A stretch of DNA of 64,000 nt, from the NCBI GenBank assembly GCA_014378195.1, contig JACMOC010000036.1:1-64000 (forward strand), read 5' to 3'. The position numbers were made by a program, and so were the translations under genes. The notes beneath the pieces are model-generated. The model worked only from the letters and a program-made list of their open reading frames with translations. It did not search any database and had not been told where the DNA came from. Of this stretch, positions 1-9,147 are shown piece after piece. Source of the stretch: Oligoflexus sp. GTDB lineage: Bacteria; Bdellovibrionota_B; Oligoflexia; Oligoflexales; Oligoflexaceae. Every line of letters starts with the position of its first letter. Within the stretch, counting starts at the first letter, position 1.

Positions 1-119
1 AATCAGATTGGGTCAGGCCGCTCGACCGCCAATCAGAACGTATAGATGCTTTCTCTTTCTTTGAACGCATGATGTTTTGGGATCCTTCCAAATAGTTTGA
101 CTATCGAAAGTGAAATTAG

Positions 120-335
120 CATCTGAAATCGGGCCCGGGTACTCGACGATTATGGGGCGCTCACACTCAAGCAAATTATACTGCGCTTTTGATAGGTTGG
201 GCGGCTGAGGCTGTGCAAACGGCGGTGGTGTTGGATGCACCGTCTTTGAAGTATTTAGCGGGCGCTACGGCTGCGCATAATTATCTTACAGGCACCAAGG
301 GTTTGGTAATCACCGACGCAGGGCTCGGTTCGTGA
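120..335 (+). other. Possible 3' end of an unrecognised coding region
   Basis: An open frame runs from just after a TAG at 117-119 to a TGA at 333-335. From about 180 onward the translation has a protein-like composition (hydrophobic and small residues, ending LVITDAGLGS). There is no start codon with a ribosome site, so this is either a gene remnant or chance. The opposite-strand frame here has an unlikely proline-rich composition. I do not recognise a family. Confidence 0.2.
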
Positions 336-373
336 AAGCTGTAGAGAGTCTAAATGGAATGTCAGTTAAGCAG

Positions 374-395
374 GGCCAGGGCTTTTGCCCTGGCC
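374..395 (-). terminator. Intrinsic terminator after small secreted protein gene
   Basis: A perfect 9-bp inverted repeat (GGCCAGGGC / GCCCTGGCC) with a 4-nt loop lies 11 nt beyond the stop codon of the minus-strand gene at 407. The T-tract is weak, so termination efficiency is uncertain. Confidence 0.6.
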
Positions 396-406
396 TTACA
401 GTATAC

Positions 407-697
407 TTAGAAGCTCGCGTCAAGGTCTGCAGCTGGCTCGCAGCTGACAGCTTCGCATTTGCTTGTATTAAGGCCTTTTGCATCAGCCCAAGCTTCGCAT
501 GCGCTTACGGCGTTCTGAAGACCTACAAATTTAAGTCCCTCACCGTAGAACAGTTGCTCAGAGTGGTCGTAGGAAACTACGCACTGCATCATTTCCACGC
601 TTGCCGAACGGACGTGAAGGTCGTCTGCGGCAAAAACAGATGTTGAGAGCGAGAGGCTTAGTGCGCTTAGGGAAAGAATAGTGCTCAATGGGCTCAT
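407..697 (-). CDS. Small secreted Cys-containing protein, unknown function
   Basis: The product is 96 residues when started at the ATG at 697, which has GGAG about 6 nt upstream. A longer frame to 727 lacks a comparable site. The first 23 residues form a typical Sec signal peptide (hydrophobic, Leu/Ser-rich, ending SVFA-A). The mature part of about 73 residues is acidic and has four cysteines (one in MMQCV, one in VSACE, two in KCEAVSC), consistent with two disulfides in the periplasm or outside the cell. I recognise no family. A hairpin terminator follows directly, so the gene is probably monocistronic. Confidence 0.7.
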   Translation of the reverse strand: MSPLSTILSLSALSLSLSTSVFAADDLHVRSASVEMMQCVVSYDHSEQLFYGEGLKFVGLQNAVSACEAWADAKGLNTSKCEAVSCEPAADLDASF

Positions 698-955
698 AAG
701 GACTCCGAAAAATGATTGGTTCGCCAAGCGGTGAACCTTTCAGCTCCCCTTGACTCGAGCGTGGTTGAATAGAATGTTAATCGACCCGCTGTAAAGCTTT
801 TTTTTCGGCTCAAACCCACCGTTGCATGCTTTTCCCCATGGTGCGTTACAATGGCAAGCGAAAGCATGAGAACTTTAGTCCTTTGATTTATTGACATATC
901 AGAGCTCTTGAATACTCGGCGATTCTGATCTGGGGGATACCGTCTACTCGTGTAT

Positions 956-2023
956 TCAGAACAGCCGGGTCGCGCCGAAAAGAGAAAGATAAGTTACCAG
1001 ACTTGTGATGAAAAGGAAGGGGACTGAATAGAGCTGGAAGCGTATCCATATCTTTGAATCTTTGGCCATCCGTAGGGCTATAAGATTAGCAAGTGATCCA
1101 ATCATAAAACCATAACCGCCAATGTTCACTCCGTATGCGATAGTCTTCCAATCGCTAGAATATTCCACCATAGCAATCGTGCTTGGGACATTACTGATTA
1201 CTTGCGAGGCAAGTATTGAACTCACGAAAAGGTGAGTGGTTTGTTCCACGTGCAATGTACTCATAAAAGCCTTCACTGTGTCCAAATCAGAGAGCAAGCG
1301 AAGGGCGATGAACATCAGTACGAATACCGCTATCAAACCCCAGTCGACAGTCTTAAAAAGATCGCGTCGTAAAAAAGCGAGAACTATTACGACAATTCCC
1401 AGGGCGTAGGGCGCTAAATGTAATTTGGTGAGAACTAGGAATGGTATGTAGAGAGCGAGGGATGACTTCAAGAGAACGGAATCGAGGGGGGATTCTCTAC
1501 GAGAGCTTGAAAGATCGATGGTCTCATTTCGAAAGGAGACGTATGTAAGTACAAGTAGAGTCGTCACCATGAATGCCACGAGGAGCGCCATTTGATAGAG
1601 AAAGGTACCGATAGATAGATTGAATCTTTGCCAAAGAAATAGATTCTGGGGATTACCTATGGGAGTCAGACTGGACCCTGCATTGACCGCCAGGGCTTCG
1701 AAAATAATGATCTTGGTTGCCAGCAACTCCGAGGTTTTGCACATGCTTAGAGTAAGGGGAATAAGAACGAAAAGGGCTACGTCGTTCGTTAGTACCATAG
1801 ATAGTAGCGCGGCAGAACTGACTAAACTTAGCGCAACAGTTCGTTCGGACTTCATGTTTTTAATAATCCAGGTGGCAACTCTTTTTAATCCGCCGCTTTG
1901 CTCAACTGAAGTGGTGAGGATTAAAAGCCCCATTAATGCATAAATCGTAGGCCAGTCAACCAATGCGGGATAGTGCGTGAAAGGAAGCTTGGTTAACATC
2001 GACAATATGGCTGCGAGAGCCAA
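956..2023 (-). CDS. SLC13/ArsB-superfamily anion permease
   Basis: This is a polytopic inner-membrane protein with about ten hydrophobic segments. It carries the ion-transporter-superfamily signature NAGSSLTPIGNPQNL, the re-entrant substrate loop found in ArsB, NhaD and SLC13 (dicarboxylate, sulfate or citrate) carriers. It probably moves an inorganic or carboxylate anion; the substrate cannot be read from sequence. The start is unresolved. The listed TTG at 2023 lies inside the first membrane segment. The same frame stays open to about 2093 and encodes a basic stretch plus DYLLLLPLAL that looks like a true N-terminus, but no ATG, GTG or TTG is available there. A CTG at 2053 or a small sequence error is possible. 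Confidence 0.75.
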   Translation of the reverse strand: MALAAILSMLTKLPFTHYPALVDWPTIYALMGLLILTTSVEQSGGLKRVATWIIKNMKSERTVALSLVSSAALLSMVLTNDVALFVLIPLTLSMCKTSELLATKIIIFEALAVNAGSSLTPIGNPQNLFLWQRFNLSIGTFLYQMALLVAFMVTTLLVLTYVSFRNETIDLSSSRRESPLDSVLLKSSLALYIPFLVLTKLHLAPYALGIVVIVLAFLRRDLFKTVDWGLIAVFVLMFIALRLLSDLDTVKAFMSTLHVEQTTHLFVSSILASQVISNVPSTIAMVEYSSDWKTIAYGVNIGGYGFMIGSLANLIALRMAKDSKIWIRFQLYSVPFLFITSLVTYLSLFGATRLF

Positions 2024-2312
2024 GGGTAGAAGTAGGAGATAGTCTTTTTTCAGTTTTAGCCAGACAGTTTTAATCCTTTCGACTCTCTTCCTTCAGCATC
2101 CAAATTTTGCAGCATTACGGCCATGTCGACGCTTCACGCCCCATTTGCGATTACTACGTGAATATAACCAAAAGCGTTAGGCCTCGCGATGAATCATCGG
2201 CTGTGGGGCTGACAACGTATACTATTCATCTCCAGGAAAACGTAGTGTGATGTAAGTGAATGTTTGATGAGTCCTCATCAAGGTTCCCAGACACAAGGAC
2301 TTTGAACTCACT

Positions 2313-4646
2313 ATGGTGTTTGATAAGGGGCTAGCAAGCCTTTTCGATGGTATTAAGCAGGCCGTTGCATTTATAGATTGCGACCTGAAAACTGCGTACG
2401 CAAACGTAGCTTTCTGTGAAATATTCGACGTCGTAAAATCCGAAATAGTGGGAATTTTATTGGCTGACGCCGTCGGTGACGACATGTTTCGATTGTGCTG
2501 CCCTCAATTAAAACTGGCCTTGGACGGAAAGGAAAATCAACTTGTCAGTGATGATTTTCTGTCGAATCACAAAACCGTAGCGTTACACCGCTTTATCCCC
2601 AGTATAAATGCTAAGGGCGAAGTTATCGGTGTCTATTTGCATATTGAGCCCGTTAGCCCGGCCCATGTTAACGCACTCAGCGGTATGGAAATTAACACAA
2701 CTCCGCAATCCTACCCTTATCCGAGTGATTCGCAGCTACTTGATATGAACCAACCTATTGGTCTTGGTTTTTGGGGGCTCGATGTTCCTTCAATGCGGCT
2801 TTATTTTAGCGATAAGTTAATTGAAGATTGGCAAATCCAGGATGATGCGCTCCATGAGCACATGGATCAAGCGATCAGCCGAGTTTATTTTGAAGATAGA
2901 GAAAAGGTGCGGTCAGTATTAAAAGCCACTCTGGAAGACGGAGCGAATTACTCCGTAGATTATCGCATACTTATGCCTAACGGCAAATTTATGTGGGTTG
3001 AATCAAGAGCTGAGGTTTATAAAAACGAAAAGGGCAAGGTTTTCCGCTTGCTCGGGACAGTCCATGACATCACCCGTCGAAAACAGTCCGAAATTAATAT
3101 TCGAGATAGCGAAAAACGGTTTCGGGCGCTGGCGGACTTCCTTCCGCAGATGATATGGACGTCGGATGAATCCGGTCAGTTCGAATATTTCAATCAGAAA
3201 TGGCTCGATTATACGGCAGCTAATCTCCCGCGTGCAATAGAGCTGGGTTGGATGTCTTATGTCCATCCAGACGATAAAGTTAGAGCCGAAGCGCTTTGGC
3301 TCAAGAGCCTTCATTCGGGCGAGCCGTATGATTGTGAGTTCCGGCTGCAAAGATTCTATGACCGGAGTTTTCGCTGGCATCGTGCGACAGCCTTATCGCT
3401 TTGCGATGAACATGGGCGCATCGTACGATGGCTAGGGATAAATGCGGATATTCACGACCACAGTCAGCTGGTTGAACAGCTGACTCTTGCGAAGCGTGAA
3501 GCTGAAAAAGCTACGGAAGTCAAAACAACTTTCCTTGCGAATATGAGTCACGAGATCCGAACGCCTCTGTCTGCGATCATTGGTTTTGCCAATCTTCTTT
3601 CGGATTCCTCGGTTGATCCTGCTTCCAGAGCCCGCTACCTGAAAATTATTGATAGAAATAGCAAAGCACTCAGCGTGTTGATCAATGACATTCTAGATAT
3701 TTCAAAGTTTGAAGCCGGAAAATTTGAGATTGAACACATTACATTTCGTATCGATTCTGTAATTGAGGAAGTGGTCTCAATTTTCTCGGAGACCGCCAAA
3801 GGAAAGGGACTTAATTCTCGTGTTGAAATCGCGGACGTCGAAGAATTCGAGGTAATTTCAGATCCGGCTCGCTTAAGACAGATTCTGGTCAATATCATCG
3901 GTAATGCTCATAAGTTCACCGATCTCGGTGATATTGTTATTCGTTTATCGTCTGAGCGTCAGGATACGGGCTTAACCCGTTTTTTCATCGAAGTAGAGGA
4001 TACGGGTATTGGGCTTACGAAGGAGCAGGCTCAGCGTTTGTTTGAGCCCTTTAGCCAAGCGGATCAGAGCACCACACGAAAGTTTGGTGGGACAGGACTC
4101 GGTTTGGTCCTCTCAAAAAGACTGGCGCAAGCTTTAGGGGGAGACGTCGAACTTGTTTCGTTTGCAGATCATTCGGGCTGTACATTTCGTATTTGGTTCG
4201 ATGCAGAAACGAGCCGAGCAGAGGAGGTTGATCGAGCACCCGTTGATGACGCGATGTTTTCGTTCGACGCCTTACCCAAAATCGAACGCGCCGTTCGCGT
4301 TTTACTCGTTGAGGATGCCAAGGAAAACCAATTTCTTTTAACTGAGGTTTTGAGTAAACAAGGCATAACAGTCTTCGTAGCAAACAATGGCCTGGAAGCC
4401 CTGACGATCACTCAAGAAATTCAGCCCGACATCATTCTCATGGACATGCAGATGCCTGTAATGGACGGGTTTGAGGCGACCCGTATACTGAGAGAGCGTG
4501 GTTATGCAAAACCAATCATTGCACTGACGGCTCTTGTGATGGCCGAAGACCGCGTGCGGATAGACAAATGTGGATGTGACGGCTATTTGACAAAACCCAT
4601 CGATTTTTCTCTCCTGCTAGCGACGATCGACAGTTTCACGCGATAG
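2313..4646 (+). CDS. Hybrid sensor histidine kinase, multiple PAS, HisKA-HATPase-REC
   Basis: This 777-residue kinase has no membrane segments, so it is likely cytoplasmic. Domain order: N-terminal PAS-like (1-120), PAS with PAC tail (about 135-255, closing DITRRKQSE), third PAS/PAC (about 260-385), HisKA (about 395-470) with phospho-acceptor His413 in MSHEIRTP, and HATPase_c (about 510-630) with N-box NIIGNAHKF, G1 DTGIGL and G2 GGTGLGL. A C-terminal receiver (about 655-777) has phospho-Asp711 in LMDMQMPVMDG and the conserved KP near the end. All catalytic residues are present. No response regulator or Hpt gene is adjacent, so the phosphorelay partner is elsewhere. The PAS ligand is unknown. 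Confidence 0.93.
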   Translation: MVFDKGLASLFDGIKQAVAFIDCDLKTAYANVAFCEIFDVVKSEIVGILLADAVGDDMFRLCCPQLKLALDGKENQLVSDDFLSNHKTVALHRFIPSINAKGEVIGVYLHIEPVSPAHVNALSGMEINTTPQSYPYPSDSQLLDMNQPIGLGFWGLDVPSMRLYFSDKLIEDWQIQDDALHEHMDQAISRVYFEDREKVRSVLKATLEDGANYSVDYRILMPNGKFMWVESRAEVYKNEKGKVFRLLGTVHDITRRKQSEINIRDSEKRFRALADFLPQMIWTSDESGQFEYFNQKWLDYTAANLPRAIELGWMSYVHPDDKVRAEALWLKSLHSGEPYDCEFRLQRFYDRSFRWHRATALSLCDEHGRIVRWLGINADIHDHSQLVEQLTLAKREAEKATEVKTTFLANMSHEIRTPLSAIIGFANLLSDSSVDPASRARYLKIIDRNSKALSVLINDILDISKFEAGKFEIEHITFRIDSVIEEVVSIFSETAKGKGLNSRVEIADVEEFEVISDPARLRQILVNIIGNAHKFTDLGDIVIRLSSERQDTGLTRFFIEVEDTGIGLTKEQAQRLFEPFSQADQSTTRKFGGTGLGLVLSKRLAQALGGDVELVSFADHSGCTFRIWFDAETSRAEEVDRAPVDDAMFSFDALPKIERAVRVLLVEDAKENQFLLTEVLSKQGITVFVANNGLEALTITQEIQPDIILMDMQMPVMDGFEATRILRERGYAKPIIALTALVMAEDRVRIDKCGCDGYLTKPIDFSLLLATIDSFTR

Positions 4647-4793
4647 TCGACCGTATTCGAGCTATTCCAAGATGACTTTAAAATGAACAATGGGTTTTTT
4701 TCGTTGGAAGGCCTTGCAAACACTATGATAAACTTGCGTAAAGTAGCTAAGCATATGTAATCAAAGGCGTATCGGGAAGGGTGTCCTTACACG

Positions 4794-6524
4794 ATGCGTA
4801 AAAGGTTGGGGTCGATGACACGATGTGCCTTCATGTTTTTATCCATCATGGTACTGGGAGCTACACTTTCAGCGTGCCGGACGTCAGAATCATCGGTTTT
4901 GGAAAGTTCGCAAGTCAGCCCACTCAAGGATGAAAAAGCAAATCGTATTCATGAGAGCATAGTCTCGCAGCTGAAAGCGAAATTTCCCGATACGGAGGAT
5001 TCTGTTTGGTTTGCAAGTACGGCGAAGTTCGATGCGGACTGGATAGTCCAGTCACCCTCCGGTTATTGGGGCAAACTAGCTCAGGAACTTCCCAAAAATC
5101 TTGCCTGTGAGAAAGGCGGCCCGGGTTGTGATACGCAATTTCTTCGCCATCTTTGCAGTGTCGACACCGATTGTGCCCCTTACAATACGGGCTGTCAGGC
5201 TCTGTTGGCTACTGTTAAGCGGGGCGGAGAAAAGCCTCGTCGGATGTGTCTCGGCTCCGGCGATCAGCTCATGAATAGATTTTATCGTGCGATGACAAGC
5301 GCTGATTACCAGCTAGATATCACATCGCTTACTTTTACCACGGGGCGATTCTACCAAACTCTCGTCAACGCCTTGGCGTTTTTGAGTCACAAAAGTTCGG
5401 TTCCAAACATTCGATTGCTGTTTTCGGGAAAGGTTCCTGTGACACTCAATGCGTTTATGCTGCCGACGCCCGTTCTTACGCAGCTCCTTCATGATATCGA
5501 TGCGCAGGGCGGCGATGTTAAAAGGCTTCGCATCGATCTGGGGTGGGTCTCGAACCATACCCAGCCCACCTGGAACCACGCGAAAATTATCGTGGCTGAT
5601 CAGAACACAGTGCTTGAAGGGGGTCACAATCCCTGGGACGAAGATTATCTGAGTGACACGCCGATCTTTGACCTTTCTATGGAAATGAGTGGTCCCGTAG
5701 GAAACGGAGTGAGTCGATACATTAGTCAACTCTGGGATAAAGCCGATTTGCTTGCAATCTATGATTTCCGTCGGGATAAGGAGTATCCTGCCAACGATCC
5801 CCATGGTTTGAAACATCTCCTAAAGTTCGAGCATAGAAATGACCTTATTCGTGTTTCCAACCTGGAAGCGAAGACGAAGGGCACAGTGCCCGTTATCGGT
5901 CTGGGGCGCCTCGGCTACAATGCGATACAGTCTAACAAATCGATTAACGCGGCGGATGAGGGGATACGGCTTCTGATTCGTGCAGCGCAAAACACGCTGT
6001 ATTTTGCTCAACAGGATATCTATAAAGGCGCGAAGATCATCCCCTTAGTGTTCCCATCCTTTGCCATGCAGGATATGTACGATGCCATTCTACGCGGCGT
6101 GAAAATTTCCATCGTTAAATCGGATCAAGACTCTGTGGTCGGATACGGAATGGTGAGTCCGATAAAAACCTATAAAGCCCTCATGACTAGCTTCATTCAG
6201 AAAGCTCAAAACGTTGGCTGGATAGCGCCAAACTCCCAGAAAATCGAAGATTACATGTGCGAACATCTTGAGCTCTTGCCTTGGCGTTTCAACGATAAAG
6301 AAAGCGCATGGCCCGGCGAAGGGGGCAAAATCGGAGCTCATTCGAAACTCATCATTGCCGACGAGAGTGCCTTTTATATTGGTTCCCAGAACCTCTATCC
6401 TTCTAATCTTGAGGAATTTGGGGTCATAGTCAGTGATTCGCTTCTGACCAAAAACCTCATGGACGAGTATTGGAATCCACTTTTTTATGGCTCGGCTCAC
6501 GATCGGCTACCCTGCAAAATCTAA
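4794..6524 (+). CDS. Phospholipase D-like lipoprotein with two HKD motifs
   Basis: The product is 576 residues. The N-terminus is a lipoprotein signal (hydrophobic run ending LSAC at about residue 28). Two PLD catalytic motifs are visible: HAKIIVAD beginning at His262, and HSKLIIAD beginning at His516, each followed by the Gly/Asn-rich stretch usual in the family (GGHNPW, GSQNLY). Both HxKxxxxD motifs are intact, so a phosphatidyl-transfer or hydrolysis activity (phospholipase D or cardiolipin-synthase fold) is expected, acting at the cell envelope or on foreign membranes. A Cys-rich insertion lies at about residues 100-150. A hairpin terminator follows. Confidence 0.85.
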   Translation: MRKRLGSMTRCAFMFLSIMVLGATLSACRTSESSVLESSQVSPLKDEKANRIHESIVSQLKAKFPDTEDSVWFASTAKFDADWIVQSPSGYWGKLAQELPKNLACEKGGPGCDTQFLRHLCSVDTDCAPYNTGCQALLATVKRGGEKPRRMCLGSGDQLMNRFYRAMTSADYQLDITSLTFTTGRFYQTLVNALAFLSHKSSVPNIRLLFSGKVPVTLNAFMLPTPVLTQLLHDIDAQGGDVKRLRIDLGWVSNHTQPTWNHAKIIVADQNTVLEGGHNPWDEDYLSDTPIFDLSMEMSGPVGNGVSRYISQLWDKADLLAIYDFRRDKEYPANDPHGLKHLLKFEHRNDLIRVSNLEAKTKGTVPVIGLGRLGYNAIQSNKSINAADEGIRLLIRAAQNTLYFAQQDIYKGAKIIPLVFPSFAMQDMYDAILRGVKISIVKSDQDSVVGYGMVSPIKTYKALMTSFIQKAQNVGWIAPNSQKIEDYMCEHLELLPWRFNDKESAWPGEGGKIGAHSKLIIADESAFYIGSQNLYPSNLEEFGVIVSDSLLTKNLMDEYWNPLFYGSAHDRLPCKI

Positions 6525-6540
6525 GGTTTCCAATCGTACA

Positions 6541-6583
6541 AAAAAGCCCCTGGACTTTGCATCGTCCGGGGCTTTGTGCTTTT
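6541..6583. terminator. Bidirectional intrinsic terminator between convergent genes
   Basis: The stem AAAGCCCC-TGGAC pairs with GTCC-GGGGCTTT around a 7-nt loop, with A-rich and T-rich flanks on both sides. It lies between the phospholipase-D-like gene and the convergent lipoprotein remnant. Confidence 0.85.
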
Positions 6584-6595
6584 AAATGGGGCTTA

Positions 6596-7815
6596 TCAAC
6601 GAATTGTTTCGTAACCTTGAATCAACGCTGCAGGCAAGGCTTTTGCCAGCGCAGGAGGCTTTGCTTCTTCTGTCACATTTTTCTGAAACTCAGTCATAAG
6701 CGAAGGTATCGCTTCAAAGTATTTGCGTATCAAGGGTTCATTCAAATGGTAGGCGTGTCCAAGAGTCCACATCATACCGAGGCGCTTGAGCTGAGGGAGG
6801 AGTTCGTCTTCCGACATATCAGGCGCGAAAGTTGAGGCTAACGACTGTTCCTCCTGGTCGATAAAAGGAACAATAAGCGTTGCTTTGTAAATTGCTATCG
6901 GCTTCGCGTGAGATCTAAACGCTTCGAGGACTTCGAGCAAAGACACCTCCACAGCCTCCATAGGGAACGCTATGAATGGGTCTGTTGCTTTGCTCGCGAC
7001 ATAGAGTTCCCCGTCCCCGCAGGTTTTCCAGGCATCGCCCCGAGCATGTCTCACCATAAGAGCGCCCGACTTTTCCAGGCGATGATCGTTGTCGTGAAGA
7101 AGTTTAGCGGGGGGCGCCCATCCCTTTAACGATTGCGGCGTTTTTTATTCCCCATTTTAACGACTCGGCCCGGGGAATCCTGAGGTGCCCGGCTGCAAAC
7201 GCATCAGTAAGAAAGTGGTCCGCAAATGCATTGGTGATGATTGCCTGGTTGAACAGATCGGCCTTTTGATCACCCGAACTCGCATGAGCGGTCAGGGCAA
7301 GATTAATAGCATCTGTGTGATATCTCACGTAGGTTTTGAGGTTGTGCCAACCGAAATGTTCAATATTATTCTGGGCCATTTCTAGGTAGTTCATAGGAAA
7401 AGCGGCAAGATAACGCATGTTATAATCCCGATAGTCAAGTCTTCCCTGCGAGATTTGCGCCTTCACGTCCTCTTCTTCACCGGCGAACAGGGTCTTGGCT
7501 TTTGCCACATTATTTGACAGAGGTTTTAACCACGAGGTATGAACCGTCTCGTTATAGATGGCAATGGGGTCAGGATAAAAATCGCCTGAGAAAGCGACCA
7601 GCTCTCCATATGTGAAATCAATTTTGCCGTCGGCTCTTTTGATTTTGTCGGTAAGAATATAAGTGCCAAACCTCTCTTGCAAATCTCTATAGGCGGTATC
7701 CCCAACGACGACAATGCTCACCATTGGCAAATTTCGTTGATGATATGCTATCAATGGTTCGACAACCAAGCAATGACGTTAATAGAATAAGAGAAGTTAC
7801 GAACGGCTTTTTCAC
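6596..7815 (-). pseudogene. Frameshifted lipoprotein gene, phospholipase C/P1-nuclease-like
   Basis: Three reading frames together make one plausible protein. (1) GTG at 7815, with TGAGG upstream, starts a lipoprotein signal (MKKPFVTSLILL...LLGC) that reads to about 7700. (2) The next frame covers about 7700-7104 and includes ADHFLTDAFAAGHLR. (3) The last frame resumes at about 7110 with AKLLHDNDHRLEKSG and runs to the stop at 6596. Both junctions fit a single extra base; the second is in a run of six C (G on the + strand) at 7108-7114, where five would restore the frame. The His/Asp-rich motifs resemble secreted zinc-dependent phospholipase C/P1-nuclease folds. That family assignment is inference. 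Two hits suggest either a true pseudogene or homopolymer sequencing errors. Confidence 0.7.
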
Positions 7816-7915
7816 GTCAGGCCTCATTGTCGTAGATATTTATGAAAGCTTAACAAAATTAATGTGATGTACACACAGGATGTTAAAAAATCGGGTGGCT
7901 TGCCTTTCAAGAAGG

Positions 7916-7950
7916 CCCTCCTCATCGCATGAAAATGATGAGGGGGGGGG
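7916..7950 (+). repeat. Inverted repeat ending in a poly-G(9) tract
   Basis: An 11-bp imperfect inverted repeat (7916-7926 with 7937-7947, loop 10 nt, one G-T pair) merges into nine consecutive G at 7942-7950. It overlaps the first codons of the small ORF starting at 7929. It could be a terminator-like hairpin, a slippage-prone tract, or both. Confidence 0.6.
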
Positions 7951-8261
7951 CTGATGTTGAAGATGCTTATTTTCAGTTCACAGGGCTTACAAGCTGGGTG
8001 CTGCCGCCCTCAGACAAACGACGGAAAGAAAGTGAGAAACTGAAATATGACGGTGCGACAGACTACTTTCTGTCGGTGCAACAGGCGTTTGCGGTAGAGC
8101 TTGTGGAACTACGCAAGGCCGCGTTGTGGACAAGTTTTCCTGGTAAAGGGTATGACGACGCAAACGCTTCTTTATTTACCAAACCTGACATCTCCGATCA
8201 CGCATATCATCGCGTGATGCGGAACAACCTGCATATCGATGCCTTGAACGCATTGAACTAA
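7929..8261 (+). CDS. Hypothetical protein, possibly a 3' gene fragment
   Basis: The frame gives 110 residues. From about residue 9 it is rich in charged and aromatic residues (DAYFQFTGL, SVQQAFAVELVELRKAALW) like a real globular or helical protein, but the N-terminal codons are created by the poly-G tract. There is no good ribosome site and no signal peptide. It may be the C-terminal part of a larger gene whose start was lost, or a short gene whose frame depends on poly-G length. Family not recognised. Confidence 0.45.
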   Translation: MKMMRGGADVEDAYFQFTGLTSWVLPPSDKRRKESEKLKYDGATDYFLSVQQAFAVELVELRKAALWTSFPGKGYDDANASLFTKPDISDHAYHRVMRNNLHIDALNALN

Positions 8262-8398
8262 CCTGCGAACCCTATAGCACAGATATAGAGCCAATTATCT
8301 CAATGTTAGCATGGTGTTGGACCGGTGCCGTTCAGGGCTCAAGCTCTGCTGGGAATTGCCGATAGTGCAGGTGCGATATTCGATCAATTGAGGCTGTC

Positions 8399-9070
8399 AT
8401 GCTGAGTTCTATAAAGTTTCGTTCGCTATTCATCAGTACTACGTTTTTCGCATTGGTTCTGAGCAGTTGCGCGGAGAAAAAATTCGCTGGCGGAACTCCG
8501 GCGGCTGCACAGACGAACGAGATAACGAGTAATGCGGTTCCTGGTACAGACCCAACTCCTGTGGCGGTTTCAGCTGCCACGCCTTCGACAGTGCTCAGCA
8601 AAGCCGTAGAATTCGGTTCAGACGAGCTTTTTCGAATCGGGGATGGTGTTGCGAGTAAAGAATGCATCGTTCAAATTAACAGATCTCCACTCAAAGGGTC
8701 GGAGTATTACTTCGTGTTTGAGGTCGAAAACGACAATACGAAAGTGAACTTTAATGTTGGTAAAATATGCGGTGTCGGAAATGCAAACGGCACCAAGATA
8801 GCACTCATCAACGATGCAACGAAAGCTGAGCAAGTTGCAGCAATGCCTGTACCTGTCGACCCTGCAAACTCCGCAGACGGGACTTTGGACTGGACGGGTT
8901 TCCCATCGGCAACTCTCAGCAAGGGGACCTACGCCCTCAAAATATGGTCGGTGGCAGTTGGCGGAAAAACGGATCCCTACGATGATTTCATTATCGGAAA
9001 AATCAAAGTAGACAGCGACAATCTAGTAAAGTTTGTCGAAGTTCGTTCGGAAGTCATTAAAGGTCTATAG
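8399..9070 (+). CDS. Predicted lipoprotein, unknown function
   Basis: This 223-residue protein has a clear lipoprotein signal: basic start, hydrophobic core, lipobox LSSC at about residue 23. A low-complexity Ala/Thr/Pro linker follows, then a compact domain of about 150 residues with two cysteines (ECIVQI, GKICGVG) and beta-strand-like alternation, which may be a small Ig-like fold. GAGG lies about 8 nt before the ATG. A terminator shared with the convergent peptidase gene follows. No enzyme motif is seen. Confidence 0.75.
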   Translation: MLSSIKFRSLFISTTFFALVLSSCAEKKFAGGTPAAAQTNEITSNAVPGTDPTPVAVSAATPSTVLSKAVEFGSDELFRIGDGVASKECIVQINRSPLKGSEYYFVFEVENDNTKVNFNVGKICGVGNANGTKIALINDATKAEQVAAMPVPVDPANSADGTLDWTGFPSATLSKGTYALKIWSVAVGGKTDPYDDFIIGKIKVDSDNLVKFVEVRSEVIKGL

Positions 9071-9090
9071 ATTCCCAATAAAAAAGACGA

Positions 9091-9129
9091 AAAAGAAGGT
9101 TTAACGGCGTGTTGAACCCTCTTTTTTTG
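9091..9129. terminator. Probable intrinsic terminator between convergent genes
   Basis: An imperfect stem (GGTTTAAC / GTGTTGAACC) is followed by CTTTTTTT on the + strand and preceded by an A-rich stretch that becomes U-rich on the other strand. It serves the lipoprotein and peptidase genes. Confidence 0.65.
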
Positions 9130-9147
9130 TCTACAAAATGGTGCGTT

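Noticed and set aside
13..240. 75-codon minus-strand frame at the left edge
   Set aside because: Pro/Gln-rich, no ribosome site, and opposes a more protein-like + strand frame.
694..897. 67-codon minus frame overlapping the small secreted protein's start
   Set aside because: Atypical composition and overlaps a better gene start.
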